A DNA stretch of 14,934 bases from assembly GCA_050742455.1 (NCBI GenBank), contig JBOGIG010000057.1:1-14934 (forward strand), given 5' to 3'. This document shows, in pieces, positions 1 to 6,469 of this stretch. A program made the translations under genes and the position numbers. Positions within the stretch are counted from its first letter, which is position 1, and each line of letters begins with the position of its first letter. Source of the DNA: JBOGIG01 sp050742455. Lineage in GTDB: Bacteria > Actinomycetota > Acidimicrobiia > Acidimicrobiales > JBOGIG01. The notes beneath the pieces were generated by a model, which saw nothing but the letters and a program-made list of their open reading frames with translations, had not been told where the DNA came from and made no database searches.

Positions 1-279
1 CGGCGCACGGCGGTCGAACGGACCTTTTCCACCACCAAGGACCGGGCGTCGAACGACATGACCCGGGGGTGGTGCCGGGTGATGGGAACCACCGCCATCA
101 CCTTGTTCGTGGCCTCCACCTTCGTGGCCCGCAACATCCGCATCATCGATGCCTTCGAGGTCAGACAAGCCCACGACGCCCGACGCAAGGCCGCCGGTCT
201 CCCGCCCAAGACCCGGAGGCGACGGCGCAAGGCGATCAACGATCTGCTCGGGGCCGGCTCAGCGAACGCACCGCCCTAG
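1..279 (+). pseudogene. C-terminal remnant of a DDE-type transposase (partial, cut by window start)
   Basis: The reading frame is open from base 1 and ends at TAG 277-279, so the 5' part lies outside the window. Near the start it reads AVERTFSTTKDRAS. This resembles the segment around the catalytic glutamate in DDE transposases (the R-x-x-VE-R-x-F pattern), followed by a hydrophobic helix (TTAITLFVASTFVARNIR) and a very basic tail (KTRRRRRKA). The family is not assigned. An insertion-sequence transposase would cut and rejoin DNA at terminal inverted repeats, but no certain terminal repeat is visible downstream. Whether the gene is intact upstream cannot be seen; the entry is typed as pseudogene only because it is a fragment here. 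It sits 177 bp from a tRNA gene, a common neighbourhood for mobile DNA. The internal ATG at 58 is not a likely start because the motif lies upstream of it. Confidence 0.6.
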
Positions 280-455
280 TCGGGCGGGTCCGTGAACCCT
301 GGTTTCGCCAACGTCTGGATCGACGCGGCCCGCCGGTCCTCCAAGCACTTAGGACAAGCCGATTGCCGGTCATTCACGCCAACCGCCACTCCCTCATGCC
401 GAGCGTCACACCGAACCGTGAAGATGGTGGCGGTTGAAACGTGAAGACCTCGCGG
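280..455. other. Intergenic spacer between transposase remnant and tRNA-Ala
   Basis: No convincing gene is visible here. The only open frames are short shadows, and both strands lack a conserved protein motif. The one structural element is the 10-bp inverted repeat at 380-389/427-436, listed separately. Confidence 0.6.
380..436. repeat. 10-bp perfect inverted repeat with 37-nt spacer
   Basis: CAACCGCCAC (380-389) is the exact reverse complement of GTGGCGGTTG (427-436). It lies between the transposase remnant and the 3' end of the minus-strand tRNA. It could be a weak stem downstream of the tRNA transcript or part of a decayed element end. There is no T-run, so a classical intrinsic terminator is not supported. 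Confidence 0.4.
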
Positions 456-529
456 TGGAGGCGAAGGGACTTGAACCCTCGAACCTCTTGACTGCCAGTC
501 AAGCGCTCTACCAGCTGAGCTACGCCCCC
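456..529 (-). tRNA. tRNA-Ala (anticodon GGC)
   Basis: The minus strand folds into a complete cloverleaf. The acceptor stem GGGGGCG pairs with CGCCTCC plus discriminator A. The D arm is GCTC-AGCTGGTA-GAGC. The anticodon arm is CTTGA-CTGGCAG-TCAAG, with GGC at the anticodon positions. The T arm is GAGGG-TTCAAGT-CCCTT. Position 3-70 of the acceptor stem is a G-U pair, the known alanine identity element, which independently confirms the assignment. The 3' CCA is not encoded: ACCG follows instead, so the CCA must be added after transcription. The gene is transcribed away from leuS. Confidence 0.97.
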
Positions 530-709
530 AGTGGTTGAATCGAGAATAGCAGGCCGCTTCGGCTGCACCGCCTCTGCCCGAATGCGCCGGCACGACCCCG
601 GCAACCGGCCGCGGGACGGCGTGCGCCGGATTGCTCTGCAGTCGCCGAGGGAATGGCCGGCGATTCGGGCCGGCTGCCATCGGTAGCATTGCCGGCTGCC
701 ATCGGTAGC
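530..709. other. Divergent spacer between tRNA-Ala and leuS
   Basis: This stretch should hold the tRNA promoter (minus) and the leuS promoter (plus). On the minus strand TATTCT (about 14 bp upstream of the tRNA) is a possible -10, but no good -35 is seen. The right end is made of the 22-bp duplication described separately. An in-frame ATG at 653 would extend leuS by 19 residues, but that extension would run through the 22-bp repeat. Confidence 0.5.
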
Positions 710-712
710 ATG
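669..712 (+). repeat. 22-bp tandem duplication ending on the leuS start codon
   Basis: Copy 1 is 669-690 and copy 2 is 691-712; they differ only at the last base (T versus G). The core is GGCTGCCATCGGTAGCAT. The final base of copy 2 completes the ATG at 710-712 taken as the leuS start. The unit is not a multiple of three, so copy-number change would shift any frame reading through it. This argues that the region is non-coding and favours the 710 start over 653. Confidence 0.85.
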
Positions 713-3238
713 CCCTTTGTGGCAACTCCTTATGACGCACAGGCAATCGAAAAGAAGTGGCAGGAGAGTTGGGATGTCGAAGGCGACTACGAGGTGGATG
801 CCGACGATCCCCGCCCGGCTTCCTACGTGCTGTGTATGTACCCCTACCCCAGTGGACCGGCCCACCAGGGCCATGTCCGCAATTACACCTTTGGGGACCT
901 CAACGTCCGGTACCGAACCATGCTGGGCCAAGCAGTGCTCTCACCTATCGGCTTCGACTCGTTTGGCCTACCGGCCGAGAACGCTGCAATCGCCACAGGC
1001 GTCCATCCGCGCCAGTACAGCGAAGCCCGCATAGCCGAGCTGAGCGCCAGCCTTCGTTCCATCGGCGCCGTTTACGACTGGCGCCGCGAGGTGCGCAGCC
1101 ATGATCCCAGTTATATCAAGCAGAACCAGTTGATTTTCAAGGCTCTCCTGGAAAATGACCTCGCCTACCGGGCGAAGGCTCCGGTCAACTGGTGCCCGGG
1201 CTGCCAGACGGTGCTGGCCAACGAACAGGTGCTGGCCGACGGAACCTGTGAACGCTCCGGGGACGTGGTAGCCCGCCGGGAACTCGAACAATGGTTCTTT
1301 CGCATTACCCGTTACGCCGACGAGCTCCTGGATGCCCTGGACGGACTGGAATGGCCGGAGCGGGTCAAGACCATGCAGCGCAACTGGATCGGACGGTCCG
1401 AGGGGGCCGAGATGGACCTGGCAGTCGAGGGCCACCCGGAACGGTGTCTACGGGTGTACACCACACGGCCCGATACCACGTTCGGCATGACCTATGCCGT
1501 GGTGGCCCCTGAGCATCCCATGTTGGAGGAGCTGACCAAGCAGGAACAAGCCGAGGCGGTGGCGCGCCTGCAGGCCGATGTGGCCCGGATGTCCGATATT
1601 GAACGCCAGTCAGGCCACGCTGGCCAGGAACCAGGGGCCGGCCAGGAACCAGGGGCCGGCCAGGCCGGGTCCAAGCGGGGCGTGGCCACTGGATCGAGGG
1701 TGATCAACCCTTTCAATGGCCAGGCCGTGCCCGTCTATGTGGCTGACTACGTCCTCATGGGCTACGGAACCGGCGCCATCATGGCTGTTCCGGCCGAGGA
1801 TCAGCGGGACTGGGAGTTCGCCCGGATGCACGGCCTGCCCTACATTCGCACGGTGGAGCCACCCCCGGATTGGAAAGGAGGGGCCTATTCGGGTGACGGA
1901 GTCAAGATAAACAGCGGATTCATGGACGGAATGGACATCGCCCAGGCCAAGGCCGCGGCCATCGATTTCCTCCAGTCGAAGGGAGTGGGTTACCGGTCGG
2001 TCAAGTACCGCTTGCGGGACTGGCTCGTGAGCCGCCAGCGCTACTGGGGTTGTCCCATCCCTGTCGTGTATTGCCCGGCTTGCGGCATGGTGCCAGTTCC
2101 TGACGAGTCCCTGCCGGTATTGGCTCCCGATGATGTCGAGTTCCTGCCGACCGGACAGTCACCCTTGGCCCAACACGCCGGATTTCGCCATGTCCAGTGC
2201 CCGACCTGTGGCCAGGAAGCCGAAAGGGAAACCGACACGTTGGACACCTTTGTCGATTCCTCCTGGTACTTTTTGCGATTTTGCGATCCGGACAATGCAA
2301 AACGGCCCTTCGATCCTGGCCTGGCCCGTCATTGGATGCCAGTAGATCAGTACATCGGCGGCATTACCCACGCCATACTCCATCTCCTCTATGCCCGCTT
2401 TTTCACCAAGGCACTCATCGATGTGGGGCTGGCCGACGGCTTGGGGCGGGAGCCCTTCCATCGGCTGTTCACCCAAGGCATGATCCGTCTGGGTGGGCAC
2501 GCCATGTCCAAGTCCAAGGGCAATGTCGTGGCCCCGTCGCGCTACACCGAGACGGTCGGCGCCGACGCCCTGCGCCTCTTCCATCTGTTCGCCGGGCCGC
2601 CTGCCGACGATATTGATTGGAGCGACCAGACCGACGAGGTGATCGACGGCTGTGCCCGATACCTGGCCCGCGTATGGCGCCTGGCTCTCGGCGAGGTGGC
2701 CCTCGCCGGCGAGGCGACTGATACGGACGCCCGGGCTCAACCTACGACGGTCGAGGCCGACCGGGATCTGGTGAGGGCCACCCACCGCCTGATCGAGAAG
2801 GTGACCGACGAGTACGACCGGTGGTCGTACAACACGGCGGTGGCATCCTTGATGGAGTTCACCAACGTGGCCTACCGCTACGCCGTTTCGAGGGGGGCGT
2901 CGGCCGCCCTGGATGGGGCCATCGACGCGCTGGTCCTCCTTCTCGCACCCATGGTTCCCCATCTCAGTGCCGAGCTGTGGCAGCGTCGCCACTCCGACAA
3001 CGTCCATACCCAGCCGTGGCCCCGGGCCGACGCCGAACTGACCCGCCTGGACCAGGTGACCATGGTCGTACAGGTCAACGGCAAGGTGCGTGACCGCATC
3101 GATGTGGACCCGTCCATCGATGCCGATCAGGCCGAGTCCCTGGCCCTGGATTCGACCAAGGTTAGCGAGTTCCTCAAGGGAGCCGTTCCCAAGAAGGTGA
3201 TCTCCAGGCCACCCAACCTCGTCAACTTGGTGGTGTAG
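710..3238 (+). CDS. leuS: Leucine--tRNA ligase (LeuRS)
   Basis: Cytosolic class I synthetase of 842 residues that charges tRNA-Leu with leucine and edits mischarged products. The HIGH-type motif is HQGH (residues 52-55, in PYPSGPAHQGHVRNY). The CP1 editing domain shows TTRPDTTFG and AVPAEDQRDWEFA with the conserved editing Asp. LRDWLVSRQRYWG marks the return to the catalytic core, and the KMSKS loop appears as AMSKS (about 598-602), so the first lysine is replaced while the second is kept. Cysteine pairs NWCPGC, YCPACG and QCPTCG suggest zinc binding. Start 710 fits the family N-terminus (YDAQAIEKKWQESW); an in-frame ATG at 653 would add 19 residues encoded by a tandem repeat. No clear Shine-Dalgarno precedes 710. 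A repeat-encoded insertion (QEPGAG twice) lies in the CP1 domain. The length is typical for bacterial LeuRS. Confidence 0.97.
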   Translation: MPFVATPYDAQAIEKKWQESWDVEGDYEVDADDPRPASYVLCMYPYPSGPAHQGHVRNYTFGDLNVRYRTMLGQAVLSPIGFDSFGLPAENAAIATGVHPRQYSEARIAELSASLRSIGAVYDWRREVRSHDPSYIKQNQLIFKALLENDLAYRAKAPVNWCPGCQTVLANEQVLADGTCERSGDVVARRELEQWFFRITRYADELLDALDGLEWPERVKTMQRNWIGRSEGAEMDLAVEGHPERCLRVYTTRPDTTFGMTYAVVAPEHPMLEELTKQEQAEAVARLQADVARMSDIERQSGHAGQEPGAGQEPGAGQAGSKRGVATGSRVINPFNGQAVPVYVADYVLMGYGTGAIMAVPAEDQRDWEFARMHGLPYIRTVEPPPDWKGGAYSGDGVKINSGFMDGMDIAQAKAAAIDFLQSKGVGYRSVKYRLRDWLVSRQRYWGCPIPVVYCPACGMVPVPDESLPVLAPDDVEFLPTGQSPLAQHAGFRHVQCPTCGQEAERETDTLDTFVDSSWYFLRFCDPDNAKRPFDPGLARHWMPVDQYIGGITHAILHLLYARFFTKALIDVGLADGLGREPFHRLFTQGMIRLGGHAMSKSKGNVVAPSRYTETVGADALRLFHLFAGPPADDIDWSDQTDEVIDGCARYLARVWRLALGEVALAGEATDTDARAQPTTVEADRDLVRATHRLIEKVTDEYDRWSYNTAVASLMEFTNVAYRYAVSRGASAALDGAIDALVLLLAPMVPHLSAELWQRRHSDNVHTQPWPRADAELTRLDQVTMVVQVNGKVRDRIDVDPSIDADQAESLALDSTKVSEFLKGAVPKKVISRPPNLVNLVV
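1623..1658 (+). repeat. 18-bp tandem repeat x2 inside leuS
   Basis: GCCAGGAACCAGGGGCCG occurs at 1623-1640 and 1641-1658 without mismatch, and a third partial copy begins at 1659. It is in frame and encodes QEPGAG twice in a Gly/Pro/Gln-rich stretch of roughly 20 residues. That stretch separates DIERQS from the KRGVATGSRVINPFNG segment of the editing domain, where relatives known to me have a short linker. Confidence 0.9.
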
Positions 3239-3248
3239 ACCTCCTGAA

Positions 3249-3320
3249 GAGCCGGTGCTGGAGCCGGTGCCGGAGCTGCTGTCGGAGCTGGTGCCGGAGC
3301 CCGGGCCGGCGTCGGCCGGT
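3249..3320 (+). repeat. Degenerate 12-bp repeat array between convergent genes
   Basis: Units of 12 bp start at 3249, 3261, 3273, 3285 and 3297, with the theme GAGCyGGTGCyG; a diverged sixth spans 3309-3320. Together with the 13-bp array that follows, the repeats fill almost all of the spacer between the leuS stop and the oxidoreductase stop. No hairpin with a T-run is seen, so terminator function is not shown. Confidence 0.75.
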
Positions 3321-3365
3321 GTCAGGACGGGGCGTCAGGACGGGGCGTCAGGACGGGGCGTCAGG
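3321..3365 (+). repeat. 13-bp tandem repeat x3 plus partial copy, reaching the oxidoreductase stop codon
   Basis: GTCAGGACGGGGC is repeated exactly at 3321-3333, 3334-3346 and 3347-3359. A fourth, truncated copy (GTCAGG) begins at 3360. The TCA of this fourth copy (3361-3363) is the minus-strand TGA stop of the LLM oxidoreductase. The array therefore looks like repeated duplication of that gene's 3' end. Confidence 0.9.
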
Positions 3366-4368
3366 CTCGGATGGCACCGATCATGGCGGCCCATCGCTGT
3401 GGGTCGGCGTGGTATGGGACATAGAAGCTGCATCGGTCAACGAGGTCGCCGAAGCGCTCACGCAAAGCCGGGGCGATCCGGTCAGGCTCGCCCACCACGG
3501 CGAAGGCGGCCAGGATCTCGTCGTCGACCAGCTCGCCCATCCCAGCCCAGTCACCCTTCTTTGACATCGCATTCAATTCGGTCTGTAGGTCGCCCCACCC
3601 GTGCAGATCCAGCACGGGACGATAGGCCGGCGTGGAACCGTAGAACGCTATCTGGCGTCTCACCGCGGTGGAGGCCTCGGCCATTTGTTCCTCGGTGTCA
3701 CCCGTCACCACGAAGGCCGGGTAGGAGATCTCGAAATCGGTCCGCGACCGTCCTGCCGCCTTGAGCCCCCGGTCCAGGGCGGGGAGGGTGACCTCCCGCA
3801 TGTATGCCTCGGTCGTAAAGCCATGCGCCAGCAATCCGTCAGCCACCTCGCCCGCCACTTCTGTCATCCCCGGGCCAACGGCGGCCAGGAATACCTTGGG
3901 GGTGGGATAGGGATTGGGCCCCGGATTGAAGAAAGGGGTCATGAGGGTGTGGGTGTAGAAGTCGCCCCGGAAGTCCAGCTTGGTTTCGTTGTGCCAGCTG
4001 TCCCAGATGGCCCGCATGGCCAGGATGAATTCCCGCATGCGGGGGGCGGGGTGTGACCAGGGCATGGAGAAGCGCTTTTCGATGTGGGCTTTGACTTGTG
4101 ACCCCAGGCCGAGCATGAACCGACCTCTCGAGTAGCACTGCAAGTCGTTGGCCACCATGGCCGTGGTCATGGGATTACGGGCGAAGGCGACGGCGATGCC
4201 GGTGCCCAGTTGTATTTCCTTGGTGGTCTGCGCCGCCAACAGCAGGGTCATGAAAGGGTCGTGCCCCGTCTCGGCCGCCCACACACCGTCATAGCCGTCG
4301 GACTCGGCTTGCGACGCGGCGTGGCCCACGTGGGCCAGATCTCCACCTACACCACCGTCTACTTTCAT
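3361..4368 (-). CDS. F420-dependent LLM-class oxidoreductase (TIGR03617-like)
   Basis: A 335-residue luciferase-like monooxygenase-fold flavin/F420 enzyme. It begins MKVDGGVGGDLAHVGHAASQ and shows family landmarks in order: GYDGVWAAETGHDPF, the strand LGTGIAVAFARNPMTTA, and the segment GRFMLGLGSQVKAHIEKRFSMPW. It then has FFNPGPNPYPTPKVFLAAVGPGMTEVAGEVADGLLAHGF, the classic LLM substrate/cofactor region. Length and motif order match the F420-linked subgroup I remember as TIGR03617, which is abundant in actinobacteria and of unknown substrate. A ribosome binding site GGGAGG lies 3-4 nt before ATG 4368. It is the last gene of a minus-strand unit, 61 bp after the PAC2 gene. Hydride transfer from reduced F420 is inferred from the family; the substrate is unknown. 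Confidence 0.88.
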   Translation of the reverse strand: MKVDGGVGGDLAHVGHAASQAESDGYDGVWAAETGHDPFMTLLLAAQTTKEIQLGTGIAVAFARNPMTTAMVANDLQCYSRGRFMLGLGSQVKAHIEKRFSMPWSHPAPRMREFILAMRAIWDSWHNETKLDFRGDFYTHTLMTPFFNPGPNPYPTPKVFLAAVGPGMTEVAGEVADGLLAHGFTTEAYMREVTLPALDRGLKAAGRSRTDFEISYPAFVVTGDTEEQMAEASTAVRRQIAFYGSTPAYRPVLDLHGWGDLQTELNAMSKKGDWAGMGELVDDEILAAFAVVGEPDRIAPALRERFGDLVDRCSFYVPYHADPQRWAAMIGAIRA

Positions 4369-4429
4369 GATCCTCCCGTTCTGGGCCCTGGCCGTTCCAA
4401 CCGGTGGCCACTTCCTGTCACTGGCGTTC

Positions 4430-5305
4430 CTAGCGCTGGCCTCTTAGGTACTTTTCAAGCTCGGCGGCAATCTCGTCCCCACTCGGAACGTTGTTGGGAT
4501 CGAGTGCTCCACCTTCGGGGGGCGGTCCCTCGGTCGAGTCCACCTGGACTTCGAGTTGGTGAACCATGGCCCGGTGCTCGTTGCTCTGGGCGATCAACTC
4601 ATCGACGCGGTCTCGGGTGGCCAGCGCCGCTTCGTGCAGGGGGGATGAGTCGATGTCCAGACCAGCGACGGCGCACAGGCCGTCGACCAGGGCTGCACTG
4701 GCCCCCGGATAGGCCATGGCTGCGGTGTAGTGGGGTACCCGGGCCCACAGCCCGATGGCCGGGATACCAACCCGCCTGAAGCCCTCTTCGAGCGCCCCCT
4801 CGATCCCGGTGGGGACCTGAAGCGTTCCCCCGATTACTCCCATTTGCGCCGCCAACCCCGCTTCGGTAGCGGTGCAGGCCAGGCGAACCGGACGCGTGTG
4901 GGGGGCGGGGGCGGGAAACGCCCCCATCCCGACGGCGAGGCGAGCTCCCATGGACAAGGAGAGATCGCACACCGCCTCTACGAAAGCGTGCCAGCGAAAA
5001 TCAGGCTCCGGTCCTACCAGGTAGGCCACGTCGTTCCCGGATCGGTCCTTGCCAAGTCTGATCTGGATCTCGGGCCAATCCAGACCGACGTTGACCCCGT
5101 CGGTGATGGTAATGGTGGGACGTCGCGCCCTGCTGTCGATGAAGCTGTCGGAGTCGAACGTGGTCATGACCTCGGTGTGACCCGCCTCCAACAGGTGGGC
5201 CAGGGCCCTGGTCGCCCCCAGTCCGGCATCGACCCATCCATCCATGGCGATGACCAGGACGGGGGCCGAGGGATCGGCGCCGGGATGGCTCGAGTAAAGG
5301 CTCAT
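4430..5305 (-). CDS. PAC2 family protein (proteasome-assembly-chaperone-like fold)
   Basis: A 291-residue protein. The N-terminal part has PVLVIAMDGWVDAGLGATRALAHLL, then the long SFIDSRARRPTITITDGVNVGLDWPEIQI segment, and later IGLWARVPHYTAAMAYPGASAALVDGL. These are hallmarks of the PAC2 family, widespread in actinobacteria and archaea. The C-terminal 70 residues are helical and acidic (RDRVDELIAQSNEHRAMVHQLE). The molecular function in bacteria is not established, and proteasome assembly should not be assumed. ATG 5305 overlaps the upstream kinase stop as ATGA (5302-5305), which both supports this start and suggests translational coupling. The open frame continues upstream to 5536, but that stretch is antisense-like, Arg/Gly-rich shadow over the kinase gene. 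No signal peptide is seen. Confidence 0.88.
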   Translation of the reverse strand: MSLYSSHPGADPSAPVLVIAMDGWVDAGLGATRALAHLLEAGHTEVMTTFDSDSFIDSRARRPTITITDGVNVGLDWPEIQIRLGKDRSGNDVAYLVGPEPDFRWHAFVEAVCDLSLSMGARLAVGMGAFPAPAPHTRPVRLACTATEAGLAAQMGVIGGTLQVPTGIEGALEEGFRRVGIPAIGLWARVPHYTAAMAYPGASAALVDGLCAVAGLDIDSSPLHEAALATRDRVDELIAQSNEHRAMVHQLEVQVDSTEGPPPEGGALDPNNVPSGDEIAAELEKYLRGQR

Positions 5306-6426
5306 CGGGAACGGTCGATCGCTTCCTCGGCGGCTCGGGCCAAAGTCTCGACTTGGGCTGCGAACACCTCGTGGTCGGTGCGATCTCCCCCCTTCGCCCC
5401 ACCGGCATAACGGGAATAGACCCCTTCTACGATGCAGGCCAGCTTCCAGTAGCCGAAGGCCACGTAGAAGTCGAGATTGGAAACATCCCGCCCTGTTGTT
5501 TCCGTGTAGCGCTTCATCAGGTCGTCCCGGGTCCAAAAGCCGGGCAGGGCCGTGGGAGCCACGCCCAGGGCGGAGCGCTCATCTCCCGCCTCGGTCCAAT
5601 AGACCATGAGCAATCCCAGGTCGGCCAGGGGATCGCCCAGTGTGCAGATCTCCCAATCCAGGACGGCCAGAATGTTGCCCTGGTCGTCGAACATCGTGTT
5701 GTCCAAGCGATAGTCGCCGTGCACGATGGCCGGCGAGCCCTGCTCGGGAATACGCGAAGACAGGGTCTCGAACAACTCGTCGATGAGCGGAACGTGCCGG
5801 CCCGTCTCGGTCTGGGATTTGGTGAACTGGCCGTACCACCGTTTGAGCTGGCGTTCGATGTAGGAGTCCCGCCTACCCAACTGACCCAGTCCCACCCCGT
5901 CGGGGTCAACGGCATGGATCCGGGCCAGGACGTCGATGATGGACTTGGAGGCCTGTCCCCGTTGGTGCGGATCGAGGACCTTTTCCACCGTGGCCGGGTC
6001 CCGAAGGACGTGGCCGTTCACGTGGCCCATGACATAGAACGGTCGCTGGTTGACCTCTTCGTCCTCGCACAGTCCGAGCGCCGGGGCAACGGGGACCGAC
6101 GTGGGTCCGAGCGACGAAATAATGCGGAATTCCCGGCTCATGTCGTGGGCCGTGGGCAGGACGTGACTGATGGGTGGTCGCCGCAGCACGTAGTCGTTGC
6201 CCCCGGCGTCGCGGACTCTAAAGGTCAGGTTCGAGCGGCCACCTGCGATCAGGTCGAACCGGAGCGGAGGCTGGACACCGGGAATGTTCTCGACGAACCA
6301 TGCGGTGACCCGGTTAGCGTCGATGCCTTCGACTTCTCGAGGTCGGGAATCGGTATCCGAAGGGCTTAGGGCAACTTCAGGCGTCCCGGAGGCCTCAGGG
6401 GATGGGCCCTCGGTGGTGGAGTTCAT
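5302..6426 (-). CDS. Aminoglycoside-phosphotransferase-like kinase (APH/ACAD10-11 kinase-domain family)
   Basis: A 374-residue kinase-fold protein. Residues 1-35 form a Ser/Thr/Pro-rich, probably disordered leader. The ATP-binding N-lobe carries LIAGGRSNLTFRV and YVLRRPP. The catalytic loop is HGDYRLDN (236-243) and the metal-binding motif is LDWEICTLGDPLADLG (DWE 257-259). This arrangement is typical of the actinobacterial phosphotransferases related to the kinase domain of ACAD10/11 rather than of true resistance enzymes, so a small-molecule or acyl-hydroxyl substrate is more likely than an aminoglycoside. Start 6426 (MNSTTEG) was chosen because frames further upstream run into the divergent thioredoxin gene. 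Only a weak GAG lies just before the ATG. First gene of the kinase-PAC2-oxidoreductase unit; its TGA overlaps the PAC2 ATG. Confidence 0.9.
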   Translation of the reverse strand: MNSTTEGPSPEASGTPEVALSPSDTDSRPREVEGIDANRVTAWFVENIPGVQPPLRFDLIAGGRSNLTFRVRDAGGNDYVLRRPPISHVLPTAHDMSREFRIISSLGPTSVPVAPALGLCEDEEVNQRPFYVMGHVNGHVLRDPATVEKVLDPHQRGQASKSIIDVLARIHAVDPDGVGLGQLGRRDSYIERQLKRWYGQFTKSQTETGRHVPLIDELFETLSSRIPEQGSPAIVHGDYRLDNTMFDDQGNILAVLDWEICTLGDPLADLGLLMVYWTEAGDERSALGVAPTALPGFWTRDDLMKRYTETTGRDVSNLDFYVAFGYWKLACIVEGVYSRYAGGAKGGDRTDHEVFAAQVETLARAAEEAIDRSR

Positions 6427-6435
6427 CTCGGCAAC

Positions 6436-6441
6436 GATAAT
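6436..6441 (+). promoter_or_regulatory. Candidate -10 (GATAAT) for the thioredoxin operon
   Basis: GATAAT matches TATAAT at five of six positions and lies about 29 bp before the first of three tandem ATG codons, in the 43-bp divergent spacer. No recognisable -35 is present; it would fall inside the kinase coding region. Low confidence. Confidence 0.3.
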
Positions 6442-6469
6442 GGTTCCGCAAGACATTGGTTCTAGGGTC

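Noticed and set aside
374..931. 185-residue minus-strand frame across the tRNA-Ala and leuS start
   Set aside because: It reads through a complete tRNA gene and the leuS 5' end; no protein motif.
2159..3007. 282-residue minus-strand open frame opposite leuS
   Set aside because: High-GC shadow: no domain motif, and it lies entirely over a strongly conserved synthetase frame.
5306..5536. N-terminal extension of the PAC2 protein
   Set aside because: Arg/Gly-rich sequence overlapping the kinase 3' end in another frame; ATG 5305 in the ATGA overlap fits the family start.
5353..6369. 338-residue plus-strand frame opposite the kinase gene
   Set aside because: Mirrors the kinase codons, whereas the opposite strand has clear HGD and DWE catalytic motifs.
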